64,000 bases of DNA from GCA-2730975 sp937893275. GTDB lineage: Bacteria > Verrucomicrobiota > Verrucomicrobiia > Opitutales > Seribacteraceae. Location: the NCBI GenBank assembly GCA_963968595.1, contig CAXAHJ010000003.1, positions 35,053 through 99,052 of the forward strand. Direction: 5' to 3'. Positions 9,938 through 18,004 of the stretch are shown in pieces. The notes beneath the pieces were generated by a model. That model ran no database searches and had not been told where the DNA came from. It saw only the letters and a list, made by a program, of their open reading frames with translations. Position 1 is the stretch's first letter, and each line of letters starts with the position of its first letter. The translations under genes and the position numbers were made by a program.

Positions 9938-10678
9938 ATGGACTCATTTATGGATGGGGATACAATAGGTCTTTTCGCACTTCTGGTAGGACTGGAGTTG
10001 ATTCTAGGGGTAGATAATGTTCTGGTCATTGCTATTCTCGTTTCTCGACTGCCCGAGGAAAAACGGAACCTGAGTCGAAATTTTGGCCTAACCCTCGCCA
10101 TGGTAGCCCGAATCGTAATGATAGTCGGGGGGCTGAAACTAATTGAATTGACGGAACCTGCATGGCCGAGCGGACCTGCATGGTTTGCCTACTCCATAAG
10201 AGACCTCGCCTTGATGGCAGGAGGACTCTTTCTGATTTGGAAAGCGGTTAAGGAAATTCATTCGACGGTGGAGATGGAAGAGGAAAAAGGGCCAAGTGGC
10301 GTAGGGACAAGCTTTGGTTACGCCATAACGCAGATCGTGATTCTCGACATCGTGTTCTCCTTGGACTCAGTGATAACTGCAGTGGGGCTCACGAACAATC
10401 GAATCGTCATAATCACGGCCGTCGTTCTTTCCTTTGGTGTAATTCTCTTCTTCGCCAAACCGATTGGAGAGTTCATACTAGCCAACGTCTCAATCAAAAT
10501 ATTGGCCTTGGCCTTTCTCATCGTGATCGGGATCACAATCTTTATGGAGGGCATGGGCAAGCACGTGGACAAAAAGCTCATCTATATGCCGATGGGTTTT
10601 GCCATGGTCATCCAATTTCTACAGATGCGACACAGTCAAAATAAGGAAAAGTTGAGCCAAAAGAGCGAGTCGCAATAA
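9938..10678 (+). CDS. TerC family integral membrane protein
   Basis: 246 aa, predominantly hydrophobic with about seven membrane segments. The family signature is clear: an acidic residue in the first helix (Glu20, then GVDN with Asp26) and a second acidic helix DIVFSLDSVITAVG (approx. residues 137-150). These residues are thought to form a metal or ion path. Relatives (Alx, MeeF/YkoY, TerC) export Mn2+ or confer tellurite and alkaline tolerance. The start ATG at 9938 precedes a short periplasmic N-terminus. No yybP-ykoY riboswitch was recognised in the 83-nt upstream gap. Family is certain, ion inferred. Confidence 0.92.
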   Translation: MDSFMDGDTIGLFALLVGLELILGVDNVLVIAILVSRLPEEKRNLSRNFGLTLAMVARIVMIVGGLKLIELTEPAWPSGPAWFAYSIRDLALMAGGLFLIWKAVKEIHSTVEMEEEKGPSGVGTSFGYAITQIVILDIVFSLDSVITAVGLTNNRIVIITAVVLSFGVILFFAKPIGEFILANVSIKILALAFLIVIGITIFMEGMGKHVDKKLIYMPMGFAMVIQFLQMRHSQNKEKLSQKSESQ

Positions 10679-10728
10679 AGCCAAACTTTTCCAAGAACAT
10701 CTTAATCTTAACTATAGTAGACCAAGCC

Positions 10729-11547
10729 ATGAGTAACGAACCACCCAAAGCCTACCGCAACGAACATTTCCTGAACAGTCCCGAGGCCCGGGCCATACGA
10801 GTGCAATGCGAACTGATAGAACCTGAGCACAGGTTACATGAAAACGAGGTGAATCATACTCTGGTTTTCTTCGGTTCAGCCCGATCCAAGGACCCCGAGA
10901 TCGCCCAAAAGGAACTGGAACACTTGCTAGGGGACCTCCCCGCCGAAGCCGAGCGTACACCTGAGCAAGCAGACAATGTAAAAAAGGCGGAACAAGTGGT
11001 GCGTCTCTCCAAGTACTATGGGGATGCCGTCGAACTATCGAAGATGCTTACTGAGTGGTCCCTCAAGATTCGGGATGCCGACCAGCAATTCCTTGTTTGC
11101 TCGGGGGGAGGCCCCGGCATGATGGAAGCCGCCAACAAGGGAGCGCACGAAGCGGGCGGCAAATCAATTGGTCTTGGAATCAGCCTGCCTTTCGAGCAAG
11201 GGGTAAACGAATTCGCATCACCAGAGTTATCATTCGAGTTCCACTATTTCTTCGTCCGAAAGTTTTACTTTCTTTACCACGCCAAGGCCCTAATCGTGTT
11301 TCCCGGCGGTTTCGGAACGATGGACGAACTCTTCGAAACACTGACTCTCATACAAACTAAGAAGCTAGGCAAAAAAATTCCCATCGTGCTTTACGGAAAA
11401 GACTTTTGGGAAGGACTTATAAACTTTGAAAAGTACGCCGAATGGGGGGTTATTTCTCCCGGCGACCTTGAGCTTTTTCAAATCGTGGACGACATTAATA
11501 CGGCTTACGAAATCGTACTCGAAGGAATCAAGCCCTACTACCTTTGA
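10729..11547 (+). CDS. LOG family nucleotide 5'-monophosphate phosphoribohydrolase-like
   Basis: 272 aa of the LOG (formerly lysine decarboxylase-like) Rossmann family. GGGPGMME (residues 126-133) and PGGFGTMDE (192-200) are the two diagnostic motifs, with the catalytic Arg and Glu in place. Members split ribose 5-phosphate from AMP or cytokinin nucleotides and are often misnamed lysine decarboxylase. The N-terminal extension of about 80 residues with FFGSARSKDPE is typical of the larger TIGR00730 branch. Convergent with the cytochrome gene; the two coding ends overlap by 10 bp (11538-11547). Confidence 0.9.
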   Translation: MSNEPPKAYRNEHFLNSPEARAIRVQCELIEPEHRLHENEVNHTLVFFGSARSKDPEIAQKELEHLLGDLPAEAERTPEQADNVKKAEQVVRLSKYYGDAVELSKMLTEWSLKIRDADQQFLVCSGGGPGMMEAANKGAHEAGGKSIGLGISLPFEQGVNEFASPELSFEFHYFFVRKFYFLYHAKALIVFPGGFGTMDELFETLTLIQTKKLGKKIPIVLYGKDFWEGLINFEKYAEWGVISPGDLELFQIVDDINTAYEIVLEGIKPYYL

Positions 11548-13862
11548 CGGGAACGGGCTCGAATCTCCTGCAAGAAAGTTTGCGCCTGAGGATTGCCGGG
11601 CATAAGACTGGCCGCCCGTTCGGCGAAAGGCAAAGCATCCTCCCATTGCTCCGATTGGGCGTACAATTGAGCCAAGGTTTGAGGGAATTCGGGGTTTTCC
11701 GGTTGCAGGGCATAGGCCTTTTTAATCGAAGCAGCCGCTTTTTCCCTTTGCTCAAGTTGCCAATACGCCACGCCTAGGTTGAAATGAATCCTCGGGTTTT
11801 CCGGCATGATGGATGCAGCCCGAGACAAGCGTTGGGAAGCTTCGTCTAAACGGTTGCGATCCTCAGCGAGAAGGAGACCGAGAGAGTAGTGCCCCTGTCC
11901 CCAGCCCGGCTCCAGTCGGACGACTTGGCGAAGAAGCTTTTCGGCTTCTCGATTGCGACCTCTTCGGTTAAGCAGGGTCGCAAGATTCATACGGGCGGGA
12001 ACAAAGGTTTCCTCCCTGTCGATAGCGGCCGTGTAGTAGCGTTCGGCTTCGCGAGGATTGCCTTGGTTTTCGGCGAGGTTACCCAGAGAAAGATTGGCTT
12101 CGGGGCGATCGAGATTGCTTAGGAAGCGAGCCTTCAGTTCACGAAAAGCGATATCGAAATGCTTCTTTTCCTCAGGATTAAAAGTACGAGAAGGAAGGCG
12201 AGAAAGTACTCGGGCCGCCTCCGTTCGAACGGAAAGAATCGGGTCTTTAAGGATGTGACCCAGACTCTGCTTCAATTCGTTGTCGGGGAGATTTTCGAGA
12301 GTGTTGACAGCGGCTACCCGGATAACGGGGTCAGGATCAGAAGCACGCGTGCGAGCCTCGGCAAAGCTAGCCGGGCCAAGAAACCTTCTAAGCGCGAGCA
12401 AGGCCCCGGATCGAGTGAAGGAAGGTGATTCGAGATCACGAACAGTGTCCAAAAGAAGTTTCTTCGCCTCGGGTTTTCGATTGCGAAAAGCATGAAACGC
12501 CTCGGGATGACGGACTTCCCTAGGACGATTAGGCCCCTTGAACTCTTCCACTTTTGCCGCAGCCCATGCGGCATCCTTGTCATCGTGACAACGATTGCAA
12601 GCGTTGGGCGTACCATACTTCACACTGAGGTCGGGCCGGGGAATGCGTATACTGTGGTCGCGACGAGGATCCACCACCATGTAGGTCTTTTCCGGCATAT
12701 GGCATTCCACGCATTGAGCTCCTTTGGTTCCCATCGGATGAAAATGGTGAGCCGGTGAATCATAAAGGGTAAGATTGTCTGGCGTAGGCGAATGGCAACG
12801 CATGCACAGTTGGTTGCCTTTGACGTAAGTTCGAGCAGTGTGCGGATCGTGACAATCGGCACATTTCACGCCCTTGTGAAACATCTTGCTTTGAATGAAG
12901 GATCCGAACACATAGACCTCGTCGTCGATTTGCCCGTCAACATGATAGGTAGGAGCACTCATGTCGGGTGCCCACGGTTGAGCTACCTCGGGTAGAAAAT
13001 GATCCAGGAATTTGGAACCAACGTGATGCCCGGGATGAACAAATCCGCGACGAGCATGGCACTTTGCGCAAGACTCGACCTGAACCTTGTTGGAACTGTT
13101 GACGTCGGCAAGGCCGTAGTGGGTCATGCCCTGCCAACCATTATCCGCCTTCGCCAGTTCCACATGCTTGCGACCAGGTCCATGGCAAGCTTCGCAGGCA
13201 ACGGTCATCTCGGAATAAGAAGTGCTGAACTTTCGTGTTTTGGGATCATATCCTTTGCGAAGGTTGGTGGAGTGACAGTCGGCGCACATGTGGTCCCAGT
13301 TTTGCATGGAGCGAGTCCAGAAGAGAGGGTCGCTTGGTTTAATGTGCTCATCAGGATAAATGTGGTACCATTTTTTCCCTTCGACGTCCCAGCAAGTGGG
13401 CAGGACTTGCATGCGACCGTCGGGGAACTGAATGAGATATTGCTGGAGGGGTTCCCAACCAAAGGTGTGTTTCACTTGAAAGACTTCCATTTTACCGTTT
13501 TGGTTTTCCGTTTCCACCATGTACTTTTCACCCTCCCGGAAAAACCGCGAAATGACGCCGTATCGCTCGAAAGTAGTGTTATTGAAATCACCTCGAACAG
13601 TTTCAGGCGTAGGCAACTCCATGGCATGAAAGTGATGAGACCCTTTCCATTTTTCGTGTTGCTCCGAGTGGCATTGAACACAGCTCGCGACACCGACGTA
13701 CTCGTCGAGACGAAGATCTCCGATCGGATCAACTGACTGGCTCGTAAAATTTGAGTCAGATCCGTCGCCACATGAGGGAAGCAACCACAGTGCTCCTAGG
13801 AGCACTAGCCCCAAAGTCATTAACGCAAATCGATTTCTTACAGAAGACACAGAAATCAACAT
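11538..13862 (-). CDS. Eight-heme c-type cytochrome with HEAT and TPR repeats, probable lipoprotein
   Basis: About 774 aa from the start chosen here. Eight CxxCH heme sites are visible in order: CVQCH, CADCH, CEACH, CAKCH, CADCH, CMRCH, CVECH, CNRCH. They occupy about the first 390 residues. Then come alpha-helical HEAT-like repeats (LESPSFTRSGALLALRRFL, about residues 425-530), followed by at least four TPRs to the C-terminus. I chose ATG at 13862 (MLISV) because it is directly followed by a signal segment ending in LLPSCGD, a plausible lipobox; an in-frame upstream ATG at 13943 would bury it, and ATG 13820 is also possible. Expected location is the periplasm or outer-membrane inner face, carrying electrons. 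The redox partner is not encoded nearby. Confidence 0.88.
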   Translation of the reverse strand: MLISVSSVRNRFALMTLGLVLLGALWLLPSCGDGSDSNFTSQSVDPIGDLRLDEYVGVASCVQCHSEQHEKWKGSHHFHAMELPTPETVRGDFNNTTFERYGVISRFFREGEKYMVETENQNGKMEVFQVKHTFGWEPLQQYLIQFPDGRMQVLPTCWDVEGKKWYHIYPDEHIKPSDPLFWTRSMQNWDHMCADCHSTNLRKGYDPKTRKFSTSYSEMTVACEACHGPGRKHVELAKADNGWQGMTHYGLADVNSSNKVQVESCAKCHARRGFVHPGHHVGSKFLDHFLPEVAQPWAPDMSAPTYHVDGQIDDEVYVFGSFIQSKMFHKGVKCADCHDPHTARTYVKGNQLCMRCHSPTPDNLTLYDSPAHHFHPMGTKGAQCVECHMPEKTYMVVDPRRDHSIRIPRPDLSVKYGTPNACNRCHDDKDAAWAAAKVEEFKGPNRPREVRHPEAFHAFRNRKPEAKKLLLDTVRDLESPSFTRSGALLALRRFLGPASFAEARTRASDPDPVIRVAAVNTLENLPDNELKQSLGHILKDPILSVRTEAARVLSRLPSRTFNPEEKKHFDIAFRELKARFLSNLDRPEANLSLGNLAENQGNPREAERYYTAAIDREETFVPARMNLATLLNRRGRNREAEKLLRQVVRLEPGWGQGHYSLGLLLAEDRNRLDEASQRLSRAASIMPENPRIHFNLGVAYWQLEQREKAAASIKKAYALQPENPEFPQTLAQLYAQSEQWEDALPFAERAASLMPGNPQAQTFLQEIRARSRQR

Positions 13863-14187
13863 AATGGAGATTTTCACGAAATTTGCAATCCGTGCCTTCA
13901 GGTGAAATCTTTCAATCGATTGAATTAAAGACCATGGCAGCAATTTTTATTCAATAAAGTTCACATTCAATAGCTTTCCTCACCTTGCGTGCAAGATTTT
14001 AAAGGACTCTCCATTTGTCGCAAATAAAGGTTATAAAAACGCAAAAAGGCGTTCATTTAGCGTCGCAAGGAGAAACTAAGCGTGGGATTATTAGAAAACA
14101 CTTGATAAAGCTTAGGGAGAAAACTTAAATAATCTAATAAGCAATATTAACTAGCGTAAATTAAGTAATTCAAGGAAACATTTCACC
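13863..14187. promoter_or_regulatory. A+T-rich divergent intergenic region
   Basis: 325 bp between the divergent cytochrome and GYF-domain genes, with no ORF I can support. It contains a small AACGC/GCGTT hairpin (14038-14053) with a six-base loop, and a weak promoter-like pair TTGATA (14102-14107), 17 nt, TTAAAT (14125-14130) facing the downstream gene. Neither is more than suggestive. Confidence 0.3.
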
Positions 14188-15021
14188 ATGAGTACGATTC
14201 ACATTTCTAAAGACGGTCAGCAGTTCGGACCTTATTCAGTCGAGCAAATAAACGAAATGCTCGCACAACAACAAGCTGTGCTTTCGGATAACGCATGGAT
14301 GGAGGGCATGCAAGGCTGGGAACCCCTAAATTCGGGGACTTTTGCTAACCTAGGCATCGGACAAAGCTCAGCTAGTGCTGCATCGCCAGCAGCAAAACAA
14401 ACGAACCAGACCCCGATACAACATTCCGGGGCACCTGCTCAGGCAGCAGTCCCAACAGGTGGAGGAAGTTTCAGCATCGGAGACTCGTTGTCCCAAGGTT
14501 TTGACTTTTTCAAGGCGAATGTCGGGGCAAGCATCTTATTCGTAATAATTACCGTAGTCGTAGGAGCTATTCCTTTAGTCGGAGCTCTTCTCATGCCTTT
14601 AATGTCAATCAATTTCATGGCTGGAGTTAAGAAGTATCGGAACAACGCTACCCCATTTGACGTGGGCCAACTTTTCGACTTCTCCTATGCCGTGGATAAA
14701 ATCGTCGGTCCATTGGTCGTAGGAATTTTAATCATGATCGGAATGATCTTTCTAATTGTGCCCGGAATAATCCTCGCCCTCATGTGGGCGTTCCTTTATT
14801 GCGTATTGGCGGATCGCCCTGGAACGTCGTTCTCCGAAGCAATGAAAATTTCGGCGGCAGTCACAAAGGGAAATCGCCTGTCGATATTCCTATTTATGAT
14901 CGTTTGCTCTTTGCTGGCCTTTGTTAGCATGATTCCCCTTGGATTGGGACTACTCGTTGCGATTCCCATGATACAAGCAGCCATGTACTGCGCATACGAA
15001 AACTGTAAGGGGAACTCGTAA
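14188..15021 (+). CDS. GYF-domain multi-pass membrane protein
   Basis: 277 aa. Residues about 3-48 form a GYF_2-type domain (IHISKDGQQFGPYSVEQI...GWEPL), a small peptide-binding fold usually placed on the cytoplasmic side of membrane proteins in this phylum. A low-complexity Ala/Gln linker leads to a C-terminal region with about four to five membrane segments from residue 108 on, resembling DUF975/YciC-like proteins. No catalytic residues stand out. It probably serves as a membrane scaffold; the function is unknown. Confidence 0.7.
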   Translation: MSTIHISKDGQQFGPYSVEQINEMLAQQQAVLSDNAWMEGMQGWEPLNSGTFANLGIGQSSASAASPAAKQTNQTPIQHSGAPAQAAVPTGGGSFSIGDSLSQGFDFFKANVGASILFVIITVVVGAIPLVGALLMPLMSINFMAGVKKYRNNATPFDVGQLFDFSYAVDKIVGPLVVGILIMIGMIFLIVPGIILALMWAFLYCVLADRPGTSFSEAMKISAAVTKGNRLSIFLFMIVCSLLAFVSMIPLGLGLLVAIPMIQAAMYCAYENCKGNS

Positions 15022-15031
15022 CCCATAACTT

Positions 15032-15054
15032 CTTTCCTTTTGCCGAAAGGAAAG
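15032..15054. terminator. Perfect 9-bp hairpin between convergent genes
   Basis: CTTTCCTTT and AAAGGAAAG flank the loop TGCCG, between the stops of the GYF-domain gene and recQ. Its position suggests a shared terminator; neither side has a strong T-run. Confidence 0.45.
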
Positions 15055-15072
15055 GGGAAGGAAAATCTACTC

Positions 15073-17697
15073 TCAGCGGGTGACGCCAGCGTCCTCCGGA
15101 TTCTCTCTATAGGCCATGCTCTCGGCGCGTGCAGCATAACTTTCTCGCAACAATTGGTCTCGCGTCTTGAGGTTCCCCGACTCGAAATCAATTTCCTCGG
15201 AGGACTTTCCCTCTTCTTGCAACAAACGAGTTTCAAGGGATTCCTGATCCTCCTCGGATCCATCAGCGGACAGATGAGTCATGGGGTAACCCTCTGCCGC
15301 GAGCAACCTGCCCACCAGTATCGCTCGGTGGCAGGTAAGCGGGTCTTTCTCTGCGCAAAGCAAAGCGATTCTATATGTCCCCGCTCCCTTACGGAGCCGG
15401 CCAAGTCCATCGGCAAAGGCGGGAATCTGTTCAATTAGGTCGTAGCGAGCAATGCCGTCCAGGTAACACTCCGATTCCTCTCGCCGGGCACCCAGTTCCT
15501 TTCCAAGAAAAACGTAAAGCAGACCGGCGGATTCGAGAAAAGCCTTCAAGGGATCACGGGAATAGGCAGGTTCACGTTTCGAGTAAGGTTGTGACCGCAA
15601 GTCCGCCACTGCCTCAATTCCTTTTGCCTTGAGAATTTCGATAAACCGCTCGATCGCCAAACCCGCATAACCGATCGTATAGATCATGGGGAGTGAGGAG
15701 GAGGTTTCAGGTTCAGTGGGAATGACCTCCAATTCCTCGAGTTCAGGTGCACCCACTTCCCCGTCATTTGGTTCAACCTCTAATTCCATTCGCCATCTCG
15801 CCAATATTTCTAGGACGCCCTTGCCGTACTTACGCACCTTCGCCTTGCCAACCCCTTTGACAGCAAGGAGTGCGTCCTCGTTTTGAGGAAGACTGGCCGC
15901 CATTCCGCGAAAGGTGGCATCCGAAAAGACCTGATAGGGTCGCACTCTGCCCGTTCTGGCTCGCGCTACGCGGAATTCTCGCAACTCCTCGAACACCTGC
16001 TCCCGAAGGTGCTCCGGGGTGACTGCCTCCGGAGCATCGTCCGCAGTTTGATCACCGTACCGCCGCCCACCCTTCTTCTTCGAAACCTTGCGCGTAAGAA
16101 ACAATTTGGCGTCGAAGGATCCAGCAAGAAAAGCAGGAGCCTCCGAACCAAGACCGAGCACGGTAAACTTCTTTTCCTCGTCGATGTGACGTGACTCGAG
16201 AAGTTCTTGCCCGAGAAGCTGATCGATAACGTTTCGAATCTCGGGCTGTTTGTAATCCCTCAAGGTGCCGTAGCTCTCAAGCTGATCGTGCCCAAACCGA
16301 CGAACCTTGTCGGTGTCGCCTCCACGAAGCACTGAGGCCACCTGCAAAGAACCAAAGCGTTCTCCAAGATCGCTTACGCAACGCAACACGCTCAACGCCA
16401 CCTCGTGACTGTTCGCCATTTCCGGCAGTTCCTCTAGACACACGTCGCAGGCACCGCACGATCCCGGCTCCAAGTCCTGCCCGAAATAGCGAGCTAGAAA
16501 CCGGTGACGACATTGCGACCCCGAACTGAACCGATAAGTCTCGGAAAGACGAGCAAGAGAAGGCTCCAACTCAGCGGAACCTTCACTCAAGCTCTTCTCC
16601 ACGATAAACTTCCACAAGGCAAAGTCCTCTCCTGAATAAAGTAGAATGCACTCCGCGGGGTCACCGTCGCGTCCCGCCCTCCCCGATTCCTGAGAAAAGT
16701 GCTCTATGGATTTCGGCATACGAGCGTGCAGAACGTAGCGTACGTCCGTGCGATCGATGCCCATCCCGAAAGCCACCGTCGCCACCACCACCCGGCACTC
16801 GTCCGACATAAACGCATCTTGTACGCGAGATCGATCTGAGCTCAACATTTCGCCGTGGTAAGCCATGGCGTTCACACCTTTCGCCTGCAGTTTCTCAGCC
16901 AGTGCGACCGTATCCTTGCGGCGGATGGCATAGACAATGCCAGCATCTTTGGGATTACGCTGGACGACGGAAAGAATTTGATCGAATCCGTCTCCCTGAC
17001 GGGGGTAGAACTTATAGGTCAGGTTCGGTCTGTCCACAGACCCGATCACCAGTTCCGGATCCCTCATTCGAAGACGATCCCGAATATCCTCTATTACCCT
17101 TGGAGTAGCAGTGGCCGTACAGGCGAAAAAGGGTATTTCCGACCAACGGTCACGCAATTCTCCCAAGGCGAGGTAATCGGAGCGAAAATCATGCCCCCAC
17201 TGGCTTATGCAATGAGCCTCGTCGACGATAACCATGCCGATCTCCAGTCCCGAGACCAATTCTTCGAAACCTTCCCCGCGCACCCGCTCAGGCGTTATGT
17301 ACAGCATGGAAAGTTCTCCCCCTCGCAAACGTCGTAAAGCCTCTCCCCGCGAAGCCGCATCCTGAGAACTGGCCAGCATTTCAGCAGCGACGCCGTTTAA
17401 CTTGAGCCCATCCACCTGATCCTTCATCAAAGAAAGGAGAGGAGATATTACTAGATTCAGCTTCCCATTGCAGATGGAAGGCGTCTGAAAACAGAGACTT
17501 TTCCCGCCTCCTGTGGGTAATACAAGCAAGACGTCGCGACCCGACAAGGTCGTCTCTATGGCTTCCTTCTGGTTTGGGTAGAGGCGGTCGAAACCCCAAG
17601 TTTCGCGAACGACGTCGAGATAGTTTTGCATGGATTGTTTGAGTGGACTTTCTTCCGAAAGCTTTGTCGGCAAGTCAAGGTAAAGGACTATTGCCAA
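15073..17697 (-). CDS. recQ: RecQ helicase with C-terminal DUF488 domain
   Basis: 874 aa. A 3'-5' DNA helicase of the RecQ family: Walker A PTGGGKS (61-67), DEAH with CISQWGHDFR (near 160), helicase C lobe, a four-Cys zinc site (FLARYF...CGACDVC), winged helix, and an HRDC domain (approx. 575-640). From about residue 669 to 830 a DUF488 domain follows (IYTIGYAG start; Cys781 and Cys789 in CAEKDPLTCHR), then an acidic tail. The fusion is continuous in frame, about 200 residues longer than a usual RecQ. Start is TTG at 17697 with an AAAGGA site upstream; ATG at 17631 is an alternative that removes 22 residues. DUF488 has no settled function; its fusion suggests a DNA-linked role. Confidence 0.9.
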   Translation of the reverse strand: MAIVLYLDLPTKLSEESPLKQSMQNYLDVVRETWGFDRLYPNQKEAIETTLSGRDVLLVLPTGGGKSLCFQTPSICNGKLNLVISPLLSLMKDQVDGLKLNGVAAEMLASSQDAASRGEALRRLRGGELSMLYITPERVRGEGFEELVSGLEIGMVIVDEAHCISQWGHDFRSDYLALGELRDRWSEIPFFACTATATPRVIEDIRDRLRMRDPELVIGSVDRPNLTYKFYPRQGDGFDQILSVVQRNPKDAGIVYAIRRKDTVALAEKLQAKGVNAMAYHGEMLSSDRSRVQDAFMSDECRVVVATVAFGMGIDRTDVRYVLHARMPKSIEHFSQESGRAGRDGDPAECILLYSGEDFALWKFIVEKSLSEGSAELEPSLARLSETYRFSSGSQCRHRFLARYFGQDLEPGSCGACDVCLEELPEMANSHEVALSVLRCVSDLGERFGSLQVASVLRGGDTDKVRRFGHDQLESYGTLRDYKQPEIRNVIDQLLGQELLESRHIDEEKKFTVLGLGSEAPAFLAGSFDAKLFLTRKVSKKKGGRRYGDQTADDAPEAVTPEHLREQVFEELREFRVARARTGRVRPYQVFSDATFRGMAASLPQNEDALLAVKGVGKAKVRKYGKGVLEILARWRMELEVEPNDGEVGAPELEELEVIPTEPETSSSLPMIYTIGYAGLAIERFIEILKAKGIEAVADLRSQPYSKREPAYSRDPLKAFLESAGLLYVFLGKELGARREESECYLDGIARYDLIEQIPAFADGLGRLRKGAGTYRIALLCAEKDPLTCHRAILVGRLLAAEGYPMTHLSADGSEEDQESLETRLLQEEGKSSEEIDFESGNLKTRDQLLRESYAARAESMAYRENPEDAGVTR

Positions 17698-17764
17698 GAC
17701 TTTCCTTTGAAGTCTAATTATTAGCCATGTTTCGAAGACTCATTATTGCCGTACTCTCTGCCGT

Positions 17765-18004
17765 GTGTGGAAACATCTTCAAAACCCAAAAGGCAGTCGG
17801 CTACCGGACCTTAGTGTAATGCCACTCGCAACTCCTATAACTGACAAGAAAAGCAGCAGCAGCAGCGATAACCTTTTCGACCGTGACCGATCTGCGTCAA
17901 CTTGCGAAAAAGTCAGAGCTAGTCGTCTCACTTTGCCAGACGACGGCAAACTCGGCACTCCCAGAATAGTCGCCTGCGCGTCTCTCGCCCTGCCCGAAAA
18001 GTGA
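17765..18004 (+). other. Leader of the TonB receptor gene: short ORF or degenerate cobalamin riboswitch
   Basis: This stretch can be read two ways. As protein, a 79-codon ORF runs from an ATG at 17765 and its stop overlaps the receptor GTG in GTGA, which would allow coupling; its composition (Ser-rich, no motif) is unconvincing. As RNA, parts of it follow the order of cobalamin riboswitch elements: AAAAGG..A near 17787, GCCACTCGCAACT at 17821-17833 against the usual GCCCCCGCAACTGT, a GTCGTC/GACGAC hairpin at 17922-17944, and CCAGAATAGTCGCCTGC at 17961-17977 against CCAGGAGACCTGCC. None of the boxes is exact. The rest of 17698-18000 holds only a 30-codon ORF (17727-17819) without support. Confidence 0.25.

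Noticed and set aside
17860..17877. (AGC)n run as a regulatory microsatellite or phase-variation tract
   Set aside because: Only about five trinucleotide units and no in-frame switch can be shown.
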